A stretch of 64,000 nt of DNA, from NCBI GenBank assembly GCA_027484425.1, contig JAIXSZ010000037.1, positions 1 through 64,000 of the forward strand, in the 5' to 3' direction. Under the pieces are notes generated by a model that was not told where the DNA came from, did not search any database, and saw only the letters and a list, made by a program, of their open reading frames with translations. Shown one piece after another: positions 52,816-62,849 of this stretch. Each line of letters opens with the position of its first letter. The stretch's first letter is position 1. Both the position numbers and the translations under genes were made by a program. The DNA is from Sphingobacteriales bacterium (lineage in GTDB: Bacteria > Bacteroidota > Bacteroidia > Chitinophagales > Chitinophagaceae).

Positions 52816-52823
52816 TAATCTTG
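52816..52823 (+). promoter_or_regulatory. Probable -7 box (TAATCTTG) of rho, with a ~150-base leader
   Basis: One mismatch to TAnnTTTG. The leader to the ATG at 52976 contains a stem GAAAGAAA (52831-52838) with TTTCTTTC (52853-52860). rho genes often regulate themselves through their leader; whether this stem matters here is inference. Confidence 0.4.
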
Positions 52824-52975
52824 CATCAAGGAAAGAAAAAGATGTTCCAGCCTTTCTTTCAGTACACCTGAAATTTCCTTTTACTATTTGTTGCAGTTAT
52901 TTCAATGATGAATTTTTACAGACATTCAGGACTAATCATTTTTATTCAAAAAATTCCAACGGAAAAAGATCTAGC

Positions 52976-54919
52976 ATGCCATACGACATTATGCAGCTAA
53001 ATGATATGCTCATTCCTGAGCTTATCGATGTAGCTGACACGCTCAAAATAACTAATCCGGGATCTCTGGATAAACAAACACTGGTTTATAAAATATTGGA
53101 CCAGCAGGCAATTATAGCCACTCCTGTTGCCGATAAACCTAAAAAACGCCCAGGACGTAAACCTAAATCAGCCACCGAAGATACAATTGAAGTAACACCC
53201 ATTGCTGCTGCGGAAGCCATAACAGAAGCTCCAGCTATTGCAGTACCAGAAGTTGCAACGGCACCTACTCCTATTTCAGTTGTTGAAGCCAAAAAAACCG
53301 AGGAAGTATCACAATCAGCTATCGAGGAGGTAAGAGAAACACCTTTATCTGCCTCTACCAGCAATACCACTCAAACTGATACTAACAACGACGCTGCCGA
53401 CAAAAAGCGCAGACAACGCAAACCTAAAGAAGACATAATACCCAACATACGACCCAAACCCAACAACGACCCTATTCCTTCATGGGCGGAAAGAAGACCA
53501 TCTGAACCAAGGCCTCCTCACTTGCAACGCCCGCAACCCAGAACACAGGAAGAACGCTCTGCCGAAACACAAAGAACAACTACAGAACAACCTACAAATA
53601 CGCCCACAGCTACACCTGCTGATGAGGCTCCAAAACCAGTTGTAAGTACTGGCATCACAATGCCCGTAATGGACTCGCCGGATGTACAACCTCCACAACA
53701 GTCTAACGAAAACGAGCAGCCTAAACCAGAACGCCCTCAACACCATCAACTCAACAGACCTCCTCGCAGAGATCAACCACAACAGAGCAACTTCAATCTA
53801 GAGTTTGAAGGTGTAGTAGCTAGCGAAGGCGTGCTGGAAATGATGCCTGATGGCTATGGTTTTTTGCGCAGCAGCGATTACAACTATCTTAGCTCTCCCG
53901 ATGATATTTATGTCTCACCCTCGCAGATAAAACTGTTCGGACTGAAAACAGGTGATACCGTAAAAGGTAATGTACGTCCACCTAAAGAGGGTGAAAAATA
54001 TTTCGCTCTTCTAAAGGTAGAAACCATCAACGGTAGACTGCCCGACGAAATACGCGATCGTGTACCTTTCGACTACCTTACACCGCTTTTCCCATTCGAA
54101 AAGCTGAACCTTACTACTACAGGCAGCAACTACAGCACTCGCATCATGGACCTCTTTACGCCCATAGGCAAGGGGCAACGTGGACTGATAGTAGCACAGC
54201 CCAAAACTGGTAAAACAATGTTGCTCAAGGAAGTAGCTAATGCTATTGCTGCTAACCACCCTGAGTGCTACCTCATGATAGTGCTGGTAGACGAGCGCCC
54301 TGAAGAAGTTACAGATATGCAACGGAGTGTAAGGGCAGAAGTAATCGCCTCTACTTTTGATGAGCCTGCAGACAAGCACGTTAAAGTATCTACTATAGCC
54401 CTGCAAAAAGCTAAGCGTCTGGTAGAAGTAGGACACGATGTGGTGATACTGCTCGACTCCATCACCCGTTTGGCTCGTGCTCACAATACCGTTGCGCCCG
54501 CCAGCGGCAAGGTGCTGAGTGGTGGTGTAGAGGCTAACGCTATGCAAAAACCAAAGCAGTTTTTTGGCGCTGCTCGTAAAATAGAAAATGGTGGCTCACT
54601 CACTATCCTCGCTACTGCTCTTATAGATACTGGATCTAAAATGGACGAAGTAATCTTCGAAGAGTTTAAAGGTACCGGCAATATGGAGCTACAGCTAGAT
54701 AGAAAATTGGCAAACAAGCGCATATATCCAGCTATAGACATCACTTCATCTTCTACTCGCCGCGACGACTTGCTGCTAGACAAGGATGTACACAACAAAA
54801 TGTGGCTGCTCCGCAATCATATTTCTGACATGAACACTGACGAGGCTATGCACTTCTTGCTGAAGCAAATGAAAGGCACAAGAAGCAACGAAGAGTTTCT
54901 GGCTACCATGAATAAATAA
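52976..54919 (+). CDS. rho: Transcription termination factor Rho with long disordered insert
   Basis: 647 residues, much longer than the ~420 of E. coli. The Rho N-terminal helix domain is at ~5-45 ([18 protein letters not shown]), followed by a ~220-residue low-complexity region rich in Pro, Gln, Glu and Thr (residues ~50-275). The cold-shock RNA-binding domain follows ([22 protein letters not shown]). The ATPase has Walker [20 protein letters not shown] (~400-418), Walker [17 protein letters not shown], and the Q- and R-loops in [29 protein letters not shown]. It terminates untranslated transcripts as a hexameric RNA translocase. Long inserts of this kind are known in Bacteroidota Rho and can drive condensate formation. 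Confidence 0.97.
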   Translation: MPYDIMQLNDMLIPELIDVADTLKITNPGSLDKQTLVYKILDQQAIIATPVADKPKKRPGRKPKSATEDTIEVTPIAAAEAITEAPAIAVPEVATAPTPISVVEAKKTEEVSQSAIEEVRETPLSASTSNTTQTDTNNDAADKKRRQRKPKEDIIPNIRPKPNNDPIPSWAERRPSEPRPPHLQRPQPRTQEERSAETQRTTTEQPTNTPTATPADEAPKPVVSTGITMPVMDSPDVQPPQQSNENEQPKPERPQHHQLNRPPRRDQPQQSNFNLEFEGVVASEGVLEMMPDGYGFLRSSDYNYLSSPDDIYVSPSQIKLFGLKTGDTVKGNVRPPKEGEKYFALLKVETINGRLPDEIRDRVPFDYLTPLFPFEKLNLTTTGSNYSTRIMDLFTPIGKGQRGLIVAQPKTGKTMLLKEVANAIAANHPECYLMIVLVDERPEEVTDMQRSVRAEVIASTFDEPADKHVKVSTIALQKAKRLVEVGHDVVILLDSITRLARAHNTVAPASGKVLSGGVEANAMQKPKQFFGAARKIENGGSLTILATALIDTGSKMDEVIFEEFKGTGNMELQLDRKLANKRIYPAIDITSSSTRRDDLLLDKDVHNKMWLLRNHISDMNTDEAMHFLLKQMKGTRSNEEFLATMNK

Positions 54920-54942
54920 TCATTTACAAAGCTAAAACAACA

Positions 54943-54978
54943 ATAAAGGCAACCTCGCAAGAGGTTGCCTTTATTTAT
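54943..54978. terminator. Terminator after rho
   Basis: A perfect 14-bp stem (ATAAAGGCAACCTC, 54943-54956) closed by a GCAA tetraloop, followed by T-rich sequence; it can also serve the convergent PAS gene ending at 55007. Confidence 0.88.
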
Positions 54979-55006
54979 AACTACTGTAATTTCTGATGAA
55001 TACCTC

Positions 55007-55564
55007 TTATGCCACCTCTGTTTTTTTTACCACATTCCTTATCACATTATCTAGGTCCAGCAACACCGTCTTCAAGTATTTTATCACTTCATTTTTCAGG
55101 TCCTCGTCTTTGTTCCTGTCATCTTCCAGTATGTTCAGCAAACCTAGCGCTGTCGCGACAGGTGCTCTAACAATATGCGATTGTAGAAAAGCAATTTCTT
55201 CCAGCCTTTTGTAAGGCCTCATATCTTTAAAGTATGCTGCTGCATAGGTTCTGCCTTCATTTTCAAAAAGATCGGCAGAGGTAATTAGCACTGGTATTTT
55301 CTCCCCCGACTTACTTAATATATGAGCATTAGTTTGATGAAAGTCGTTTGAATTGGTAAACTCTTCAAATTTTGCCGCAATAAATGCCAGCTCATCTTCA
55401 GGATGTAGTTTGGTTTGATGCAACCCTATCATCTCTTCTAGGGTATAACCCATTAGTCTTAGTGCCGCGTCATTTACAAAAGTAATAACGCCTGTTCTTA
55501 CGTCTGCTACAAACACCGCATCATTACTCGCCTTTACAATTATTTTCAAAATATCTATCATCAT
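55007..55564 (-). CDS. PAS-domain protein with a histidine-kinase-like H-box but no ATPase domain
   Basis: 185 residues. Residues ~5-125 are a PAS domain with PAC (ASNDAVFVADVRTGVITFVNDAALRLMGYTLEEMIGL, then KSGEKIPVLITSADLFENEGRTYAAAYFKDM). It is followed by LEEIAFLQSHIVRAPVATALGLLNILEDD, with the H-x-x-R-x-P pattern of a kinase dimerisation/phosphoacceptor helix. The protein then ends; no HATPase domain is present, and the next 88 bases lead to the rho terminator, so this is not a frameshift within the window. It could be a phosphotransfer or sensing partner for another kinase. Confidence 0.8.
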   Translation of the reverse strand: MMIDILKIIVKASNDAVFVADVRTGVITFVNDAALRLMGYTLEEMIGLHQTKLHPEDELAFIAAKFEEFTNSNDFHQTNAHILSKSGEKIPVLITSADLFENEGRTYAAAYFKDMRPYKRLEEIAFLQSHIVRAPVATALGLLNILEDDRNKDEDLKNEVIKYLKTVLLDLDNVIRNVVKKTEVA

Positions 55565-55726
55565 AAATTTTTAACTAATTCAACACTATGAAAAATCCGT
55601 ATACTGATAGTTATTCCCCCTCTCAACAACGCTAGAGCTTATAGCATTTTACTATAATATTGCAATAATACGCTATTTAACACTATAAACTACTACTAAT
55701 ATAAGTAGGTATTTGAGAACAGCTTT

Positions 55727-55772
55727 AAAAAGTAAGCCCGCAATGAACGTGTTCATTGCGGGCTTACTTTTT
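55727..55772. terminator. Very long perfect palindrome/terminator after the efflux operon
   Basis: 22-bp arms (55727-55748 and 55751-55772) match perfectly, with A5 at one end and T5 at the other, so it works in both directions. It lies 14 bases past the RND gene stop (55786) on the minus strand. This is the strongest hairpin in the window. Confidence 0.92.
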
Positions 55773-55785
55773 ACTCGTTTTATTG

Positions 55786-58700
55786 TTATTGCTCGTTTAA
55801 GTTCATTTTACCACTTACTTTTTTTATCCAGTCTTTCAGTCTGAAACTAAGTAGACACATTACTGGTACCACTATCAGCGTCAGCACAGTAGCAAAGCTC
55901 AGCCCATATATCATAGTCCATGCCAGTGGAGCCCAGAGAGCATTACTATCACCACCAAAGAATATATGTGGGTTGAAGTGTGTAAACAATCCAGCAAAGT
56001 CAATGTTAAGCCCTACAGCCAGTGGTATCAGTCCTAGTATTGCTGCCGTAGCTGTAAGCAGTACTGGAGTCATACGAGTACGACCTGCCTCTACAATAGA
56101 GTCATATGGGGTCATTCCTTCCTTCAGCATCAGGTCCATAAACTCTACCAGCAGTATTCCATTCCTTACCACTATACCCACCAGCGCCACTATACCTATA
56201 CCACTCATTACCAAAGAGAAGGTATTGGCAAATATACTATATCCTATCAGTACCCCAGTAATACTGAAAACTACCTCTGTCATTATAATAACGGTGCGGC
56301 TCAGCGAGTTGAACTGCAATACAAGTATCATAAAAATTAAGCTCACTGCTATCAGCATCGCATTACCCAGAAAGCCCATTGTTTCTGCTTGTTCTTCCTG
56401 TTGTCCACCCATTACTATATTCACGCCCGCTGGCACAGGAAAATTACCAAGCTCGCCCTGCACTGCAGCCACTACGTCATTTGGCTCGTAACCTGTCAGT
56501 ACGTTCGACGACAGAGCTATGATACGCTTCTGGTCTTTACGCTTTACACCGCCATAAGTAGTTGCATAACGAATGTCAGCAAATGCACTCACCGGCACGG
56601 TACGTATCATACCACCCATACCCATGTCTCTATAAATCACCGGCATGTTCCTTATTGCTTCCACATCTTTACGTTGCTCGGTAGAGTATCTGAGGTAAAT
56701 AGGGTAGTCATCGTTCGCATCTCTAAACCTCGATACTTCCTTACCAAACACCGCTGTGCGCAGTGCACCAGCAACAGCGTAGGTACTGATACTTTCGTTG
56801 TTCATCCTGTTGCGGTCAAGGTCAAAGATGATTTCTGGCTTATTTGCCTGAAAATCGCTTCTCAGCTCTTCTATACCCGGCACCTGTCTTTTCTCCAGAA
56901 AGCGTTTCAGGCGGGTAGATGTTGCTATCAGCGTATCCAGGTTGTCTCCTGTTATTTCTATAACCACTGGCTTAGGCAATGGTGGACCTCCTTGCTCTTT
57001 ATCCACCGTCACTTCTGCTCCCGGATATTCTTTCACTGCTGCTCTTATCTTATCTAGGTATGCAGCTGTTGATACGCCTTTGCGGTGAGAAAACTCTACG
57101 AATGCAACTGTTATTTTACCCTTGTTAGGAAAGTCGCCCACTTCATTAGTAGTGGGGTCTACTGCACCTACTGTTACGTTGGATATGACCGACTTTACTA
57201 CAGGGTTCTTTTTACCGTTATTCAGGTCTATCTCTAGGGCTCTGTACACTTTTGTTTCTAGCTTCTGCAGCACAGCATCTGTATGCTTCTGATCGGTACC
57301 TATGGGCATATTCAGATACACATACACAAAGTTAGGGTCGCCCGATGGGAAGAATACAAACGGGGGCTGACGAGCGACATAGGTAGCTATCGATACCGGA
57401 AACAGAATGATAGTTCCTATCAGCACTAGCATGGGTCTTTTCAGTGCACGTACCAGCCAGCGGGTGTACCACTCTCTGAAAGCTGGCCATACCTTATTCT
57501 GGAAGTTAAATATCCATTTAGACAGTATGTACTTTTCCAGTAGTATAAACAGGTACAACACTATTACGAAGTTGCCCATACCTATGCCACCACCCAGATA
57601 AAAGATAGCTGCAATAGCCAGAAACACTACCAGTATTGCCAAATCCTTGCGGGTAAATTTATTAGGTGCATGGTATTCATCATGGCTTTCCGCCTTCATA
57701 AAGCTTACTGCAAACACAGGGTTGATAAGGTAGGCAACCGCTAGCGATGCTAGCAATGTGATGATAAGCGTTACAGGCATAAAGAACATAAAACTACCTA
57801 TCACCCCTTTCCAGAAAGCCAGTGGTATAAAGGGCACCAGTGTAGTAATAGTACCAGACAGTACTGGCAAAAACACCTCACCTGTGGCCATCTTTGCAGC
57901 CTCTTTTATACTTCGCTTTCCATTGTCAAACAGCCTGTGGGTATTCTCTATCACCACTATAGCATCATCCACCACTATACCTAGTGCCAGCAGGAAGGAG
58001 AACAGTACTATCATATTAAGCGTGAAGCCAATACCTGGCAACACCAAAAAGGCAATAGCGCAAGACAGCGGAACCGACATAGCCACAAATAGCGCGTTGG
58101 TAACGCCCATGAAGAACATCAATATCAACGTCACCAGGATAAAACCAATGATGATAGTGTTTACCAAGTCTACCAGTGTACTTTTTGTTGACTCTGATTG
58201 ATCTCCTGTTATCACTATGGTTAGGTCTTTCGGCAATTCATCTTTTTGCATCTGTTTCACCAGTGCATCTATTGTTTCACTAGCTTCTATTAGGTTGGCA
58301 CCACTCGCCTTTATCACATTCAGCGTTATCACATTTTTACCATCCAGGCGTGCAAAGCTTTTCTGCTCCACAAATGTGTCAATTACCGTAGCTACATCTT
58401 TTAGGTAAATACTCCTACCCTGCTGATTCTTCACTATGATGTCACCTATCTCTGATGCTGCTTTAAATTCATGTTTTACGCTCAGTATCCTTTTTTGATT
58501 ATTCATAGATACCTCTCCTGCAGTCATAGATATATTTTCGCTAGCAACAGTGCGATCAATGTCGTCAAATGTGAGACCAGCTGCCTGCATCCTGAATAAG
58601 TCTACGTTTATTTGTATCTCCCGCTCTGGTGCGCCCACTAGGTCTACTCTTTTTATAGCTTTTACCGCTTCTATCTTATCTTTTACCTTGTCAGCATAGC

Positions 58701-59184
58701 TTTTCAGCCTATTCAGGTCATAGTTACCCGATACGTTTACGTTCAATATCGGAAACTCAGAAAAGTCTATATCCTTCACCTCTGGCTGAAACGGCAGATT
58801 TTGTGGCAAGTCTTGTTTGGCCTTATCCACTCCGTCTTTTACATCCTGTTTGGCCTTATCTACTTTTACATCTGTATTAAATTCTACTATTACCACAGAG
58901 TAATCCTGAAACGAGTTACTTGTTACTCGTTTCACCCCTGTCAGGTTTTTTACCTGTTTTTCTATAGGTTTGGTCACCAGATTCTCCATGTTCTCTGGCG
59001 ATGTACCTGGATACACTGTTTGTACTATTATCTGCGGCAGTTTTATTTCCGGAAACTGTTCTTTAGGCAGATTGATATACGCCATCAGCCCCGCCAAGGT
59101 GATAATGATGGTAAGTATATATACGGCCGTGCGATTATCAATCACCCAGCTCGATGGTTTAAATTCTTTGAATTTGTCTTTCAT
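55786..59184 (-). CDS. RND-family efflux transporter permease
   Basis: 1132 residues, 12 predicted spans with two large periplasmic loops after spans 1 and 7. RND motifs: YPGTSPENMENLVTKPIEKQVKNLTGVKRVTS at the start of loop 1, GIVVDDAIVVIENTHRLF in span 4 with the Asp pair (proton relay), and the span 10/11 signature VGIVVRNGILLVEF. The insert after span 6 (AESHDEYHAPNKFTRKDLAI) is longer than in AcrB. As in AcrB, it would expel drugs, bile-like compounds or metabolites with the adaptor and TolC proteins encoded next to it. It ends at the strong palindrome at 55727. Confidence 0.95.
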   Translation of the reverse strand: MKDKFKEFKPSSWVIDNRTAVYILTIIITLAGLMAYINLPKEQFPEIKLPQIIVQTVYPGTSPENMENLVTKPIEKQVKNLTGVKRVTSNSFQDYSVVIVEFNTDVKVDKAKQDVKDGVDKAKQDLPQNLPFQPEVKDIDFSEFPILNVNVSGNYDLNRLKSYADKVKDKIEAVKAIKRVDLVGAPEREIQINVDLFRMQAAGLTFDDIDRTVASENISMTAGEVSMNNQKRILSVKHEFKAASEIGDIIVKNQQGRSIYLKDVATVIDTFVEQKSFARLDGKNVITLNVIKASGANLIEASETIDALVKQMQKDELPKDLTIVITGDQSESTKSTLVDLVNTIIIGFILVTLILMFFMGVTNALFVAMSVPLSCAIAFLVLPGIGFTLNMIVLFSFLLALGIVVDDAIVVIENTHRLFDNGKRSIKEAAKMATGEVFLPVLSGTITTLVPFIPLAFWKGVIGSFMFFMPVTLIITLLASLAVAYLINPVFAVSFMKAESHDEYHAPNKFTRKDLAILVVFLAIAAIFYLGGGIGMGNFVIVLYLFILLEKYILSKWIFNFQNKVWPAFREWYTRWLVRALKRPMLVLIGTIILFPVSIATYVARQPPFVFFPSGDPNFVYVYLNMPIGTDQKHTDAVLQKLETKVYRALEIDLNNGKKNPVVKSVISNVTVGAVDPTTNEVGDFPNKGKITVAFVEFSHRKGVSTAAYLDKIRAAVKEYPGAEVTVDKEQGGPPLPKPVVIEITGDNLDTLIATSTRLKRFLEKRQVPGIEELRSDFQANKPEIIFDLDRNRMNNESISTYAVAGALRTAVFGKEVSRFRDANDDYPIYLRYSTEQRKDVEAIRNMPVIYRDMGMGGMIRTVPVSAFADIRYATTYGGVKRKDQKRIIALSSNVLTGYEPNDVVAAVQGELGNFPVPAGVNIVMGGQQEEQAETMGFLGNAMLIAVSLIFMILVLQFNSLSRTVIIMTEVVFSITGVLIGYSIFANTFSLVMSGIGIVALVGIVVRNGILLVEFMDLMLKEGMTPYDSIVEAGRTRMTPVLLTATAAILGLIPLAVGLNIDFAGLFTHFNPHIFFGGDSNALWAPLAWTMIYGLSFATVLTLIVVPVMCLLSFRLKDWIKKVSGKMNLNEQ

Positions 59185-59266
59185 GTCAGTTCTGTTAAAC
59201 TACTATTGTGTGAAAAATTTGCATACTATGCCCATGTAGCCGCCTCAGCCACACGCTGCACTGGGT

Positions 59267-60355
59267 TTATTGTATAGCTATTGGCTCGCCGTTGTCCAGA
59301 TCTTCATAGCCAGCTATAATAATCTTGTCGCCTGCTTCCAATCCTGACAATACTTCTACCATGCCATTTGAGTTTCTTCCAGTTACTATATTCACCAGTT
59401 TAGCCTTGTTGCCATCTGCTATATACACCATCTGCCCTTCCGATGTTTTCTGTATCACAGATACCGGTACTACTATGGCCTTCGGATTTTCATAGTTAGC
59501 TATCTTCAGTATAGACGACATATTCGGGTGCAACTTATTGTTGTTACCCAGTTTTATCTGCACGGTAAATGCGCGCGATAGCGGATCTACTGCCTTAGAT
59601 ACAAACGTGATCTTAGCTTTCACAGAGTCGTTCATATCCGGAAATACTAATGTTGCTGGGTCGCCTACTTTTACTTTACCTATGTAGTTTTCACCCAGAC
59701 TTGCTTCTGCTTTAAGATTGCTTGTATTTACAATTCTTATAAAGCCTGCTGCCGACTGGTCGCCCACTTTCAGGCCCACCATATCTACCGTACCGTTAAT
59801 AGGCGACAATATGTTATACAAGTCTTTATTGGCTTGCAATACTGCTTTTTGTTTCACCAGGTTTTCATAGGTTGCCTTAGCCGACATCAGCTGCACTTCG
59901 GTACCTATATTTTGCTCCCACAATTTCTGTTGTTTTTCAAACAGCGCTTTTGTCAGTTGTATCTGTGGCTCCAGTGCTGCTATTTGCTGGTCTGCTATCA
60001 CATTGTCCAGCGATGCTAATACCTGACCTTTGCGCACGGCTTGTCCCACCTGCACATTCACACGATTCACAGTACCCATAGTGCGTGCCGTAGCATTTAC
60101 TATTTCATCGCCGTTTATTTGTGCTTGCACTTCTATTATCCCGTTAAACACCATCGGCTGTAGCTCTGCCACAGATACAGCAGTTGTTTTTCCACAGTTT
60201 TTATCTTTGTTGCCCGCCTCCAGCTTCTGAATCTTTATATCCAGTTCCGCTCTTTGTTTTTTCAGTGCAGACAGTTGAATAGTGGGGTCGCCGGCATTGC
60301 CCCCGCACGATGCTAGTATCATGGCTGGTACTGCTAATAAAAATATTCGTTTCAT
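59267..60355 (-). CDS. RND efflux periplasmic adaptor lipoprotein
   Basis: 362 residues from the ATG at 60355; the longer frame to 60418 is rejected because this start gives a lipoprotein signal (MKRIFLLAVPAMILASCGG, Cys17). Then a coiled coil (IQLSALKKQRAELDIKIQKL), the biotinyl-lipoyl-like region (NRVNVQVGQAVRKGQVLASLDN), a helical hairpin (~110-180) and beta-barrel parts (GQMVYIADGNKAKLVNIVTGRNSNGMVEVLSGLEAGDKII). It bridges the inner-membrane pump and the TolC channel. Middle gene of the operon, 82 bases before the RND gene. Confidence 0.93.
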   Translation of the reverse strand: MKRIFLLAVPAMILASCGGNAGDPTIQLSALKKQRAELDIKIQKLEAGNKDKNCGKTTAVSVAELQPMVFNGIIEVQAQINGDEIVNATARTMGTVNRVNVQVGQAVRKGQVLASLDNVIADQQIAALEPQIQLTKALFEKQQKLWEQNIGTEVQLMSAKATYENLVKQKAVLQANKDLYNILSPINGTVDMVGLKVGDQSAAGFIRIVNTSNLKAEASLGENYIGKVKVGDPATLVFPDMNDSVKAKITFVSKAVDPLSRAFTVQIKLGNNNKLHPNMSSILKIANYENPKAIVVPVSVIQKTSEGQMVYIADGNKAKLVNIVTGRNSNGMVEVLSGLEAGDKIIIAGYEDLDNGEPIAIQ

Positions 60356-60455
60356 TTTATAGTGTGTTATTTGTTTAGTTGAAGATTGTATTGAACCAAT
60401 ATTGTTTGTTGTACTCACGTTGTATGTTTTTTAAACCTAGATTGATTAGTCTTAT

Positions 60456-61805
60456 TTATTTCAGCAGCCCCAGTGCCTTTTTCAGGTCAGCCTCTGCGTT
60501 TATAGCTTCCAGCAATGCAGCAAAGTAGTTGTTCTGCGATCTCAGGAGGTCTGTTTGTGCAGTAGTTACTTCTAGGTTGCTACCCACACCAGCTTTGTAT
60601 TTTCTTTGTGCCAGGTCCAGTACACTATTAGATAGGTCCAAATTGCGTTTTTGGCTCTGTATCTGTAGCAGCGCATTTTTCAGAGTAGTGCGTGCAGTGG
60701 CAGCCTGAAAATCTATCGACTGTTTGGTATACTCTATGTTGTTTCTGGTTTTTTCTATTTTCAGCTTTGCCTCACGCACCTGATACTGACGAGCAAAACC
60801 ATTGAACAATGGCACAGACAATGTCAATCCGCCATTATAGTATTCTATATATTTATCTAGTTGTGTGATACCACTAAATGTACTTGCCCCAAAGTTTACT
60901 CCTCTCGATGTAAAGCCCGCCAACGTAGGCAATGCCGCTAGTTTATACCTTTTCAGATCATACTCATTCAGCTTCAGTGCATTCATAAGCACTGTGTATT
61001 CAGGCACCCTTTCATAGCTTCCTTTTTCTGTCACAAGTTGCACCAGTTGGGCAGTATTTTTCTCTATACTTGTATCTGTCAATATTATCTGTGCATTGAT
61101 ATCCATACCCAGTTGGTACTTCAACATTTGTTCTGCTATAGTCAGCATGTTGGCTACCTTCAGACTATCCGTAGCTAGGTTATTTATCTGAACACTAGTA
61201 CGCTCTACATCTATTTTTTCGGCAAAACCGGCCTCTCTGGTTTTTATCAGCTCTTGCTCCATAGTCCTTGCCAGTGCCAGTGAACTTTTTATTATCTCAA
61301 ATTGTTTGTACGATATCACTAGCGAGTTGTAAGCTTTATGTACACCGTATCTTATGTTTTCGGCAGTCACTTGTTCTGTGCTACGCGCCAGATCCATTAT
61401 ACTATTACGCGCCTGTAGTGCCACCAGCAAGCTACCATCAAACAACACCTGCGATAGTGTTACACTTGCTGATGCAGTGTAAGGGATTGTAAATGGCACT
61501 GGACTAATCGTTCCCTTGGGTGCTTGTGGATTAAACGCACTGGCATCGAAAAACGAAAACTGTTGGTGCTTGGGGCTAAAGTGTACCAAATCTGATTTAC
61601 CGCTCAATGATGGCAATGCCGCTGCTGTGGTTTGCTTCACCTGGGCTTGCTGTATCTGCACATCCAGTCTGGCATTTTTCATGGTTACGCTGTTACTCAT
61701 AGCATAGGCTATACAGTCGTCCAGGCTTAGTTTCACGGGTTGCTGGGCTTGGGCTCCGGTAGCTATTGCTATCAGGCTAGCCAGTGTTACATATAGTCTT
61801 CTCAT
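60456..61805 (-). CDS. TolC-family outer-membrane channel protein
   Basis: 449 residues. Signal peptide (MRRLYVTLASLIAIATGAQAQ). The TolC pattern of two similar halves: LSLDDCIAYAMSNSVTMKNARLDVQIQQAQVKQ, FDGSLLVALQARNSI (the beta-barrel turn), long amphipathic helices, then the second half with LTLSVPLFNGFARQYQVREAKLKIEKTRNN and VLDLAQRKYKAGVGSNLEVTTAQTDLLRSQNNYFAALLEAINAEADLKKALG. It forms the exit duct of the tripartite pump. Its start lies one base after the tetR stop, so they are co-transcribed. Confidence 0.94.
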   Translation of the reverse strand: MRRLYVTLASLIAIATGAQAQQPVKLSLDDCIAYAMSNSVTMKNARLDVQIQQAQVKQTTAAALPSLSGKSDLVHFSPKHQQFSFFDASAFNPQAPKGTISPVPFTIPYTASASVTLSQVLFDGSLLVALQARNSIMDLARSTEQVTAENIRYGVHKAYNSLVISYKQFEIIKSSLALARTMEQELIKTREAGFAEKIDVERTSVQINNLATDSLKVANMLTIAEQMLKYQLGMDINAQIILTDTSIEKNTAQLVQLVTEKGSYERVPEYTVLMNALKLNEYDLKRYKLAALPTLAGFTSRGVNFGASTFSGITQLDKYIEYYNGGLTLSVPLFNGFARQYQVREAKLKIEKTRNNIEYTKQSIDFQAATARTTLKNALLQIQSQKRNLDLSNSVLDLAQRKYKAGVGSNLEVTTAQTDLLRSQNNYFAALLEAINAEADLKKALGLLK

Positions 61806-61806
61806 A

Positions 61807-62448
61807 TTATTGTGTGGCTTGTATTGTTGCGTTTCCTTGTTTTATGTATTTTTCTTTATACGTTTTGTATTGTTCTATGCCTGTTGGAGTCATTATTCCG
61901 TACATAAAATGCTCGCCCAGCTCCAGCGCTACCGACATCAGCTCTGATCTTTCGTTTACCATCAGCGTAGGTTGCAGCATCATCAGTCCGGTTTCTATTC
62001 TGAATCTTGCCAGTAACTCAGCATTGAGGTCGGGCCGATAAAACCCTTCTTTTATACCTTGTAGTATGTTGTCGCGCACCATTGTCACATCGCGCTCTAG
62101 CAACTGCTCTCTGAATTTTTTGTAGGCCTCCGGAAAAAACCTTTGCATCTCAAACATTGCCATCGGATTGATACGTTTGTATATCCCATCAAAAAATGCC
62201 AGTATTTTCACCATTGCCTCCAGTGCATTCTCCGCATCTTGCAGCATGCATTCACAGTTGGCGGTAGTATTATTTTTATACCACGTCATTGTCTCGCTAA
62301 CCACCTCATGCTTATTGGCAAAATGCTGATACAATGTCTTTTTCGATATGCCCGCCCTGCGCGCTATATCGTCCATCGTTATGGTTTTAAACCCATATTG
62401 GGTAAACAACTCTATAGATGAACTAAGTATTTTATCAAGTGCTTCCAT
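61807..62448 (-). CDS. TetR/AcrR-family transcriptional regulator
   Basis: 213 residues from the ATG at 62448. A GTG three codons upstream lies 1 base from the -7 box and is less likely. N-terminal HTH: LDKILSSSIELFTQYGFKTITMDDIARRAGISKKTLYQHFANKHEVV. The C-terminal ~150 residues are helical and should bind a ligand (ALEAMVKILAFFDGIYKRINPMAMFEMQRFFP). As the first gene of the efflux operon it likely represses it and is released by a pump substrate. Its -7 box TAGTTTTG is at 62459-62466. Confidence 0.93.
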   Translation of the reverse strand: MEALDKILSSSIELFTQYGFKTITMDDIARRAGISKKTLYQHFANKHEVVSETMTWYKNNTTANCECMLQDAENALEAMVKILAFFDGIYKRINPMAMFEMQRFFPEAYKKFREQLLERDVTMVRDNILQGIKEGFYRPDLNAELLARFRIETGLMMLQPTLMVNERSELMSVALELGEHFMYGIMTPTGIEQYKTYKEKYIKQGNATIQATQ

Positions 62449-62458
62449 ATTTCTCACG

Positions 62459-62466
62459 CAAAACTA
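62459..62466 (-). promoter_or_regulatory. -7 promoter box (TAGTTTTG) of the tetR-tolC-adaptor-RND operon
   Basis: Perfect TAnnTTTG on the minus strand, 10 bases before the ATG at 62448. The operator for TetR should overlap it; I see no clear palindrome of the expected size. The remaining sequence 62467-62849 contains only short ORFs without support. Confidence 0.5.
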
Positions 62467-62849
62467 AGGAAACGTTTTACACAAAAAAAGTTTCCATCGT
62501 GTTTTGTGTGTCTATACGACTATTATTTTTGTCGATACCAGGGTTTTCATGGCACAAAAGTAGCTTCACCATAGCTCTACACCATCATCACACCGAAATT
62601 TGTGGATATCTTTTGTGTGATATTATTATTAACAACAATTCAGATTTGATTACATCGTAAATCCCACAGATAGAAAAACATCTAAGAATGCCACTAAACA
62701 TTAGGGCGATTTACAATGAATGAAGGTTGCTATGCAAGAATATTGGGTTTGTATACCTCAATTTAATCAGCCAAATAGTATAATATCCGTAGTAAAAACT
62801 GAATGGCAAAACGGAGAAGGCGTCTTAGATAATTGTAAAAAAACGGCTA

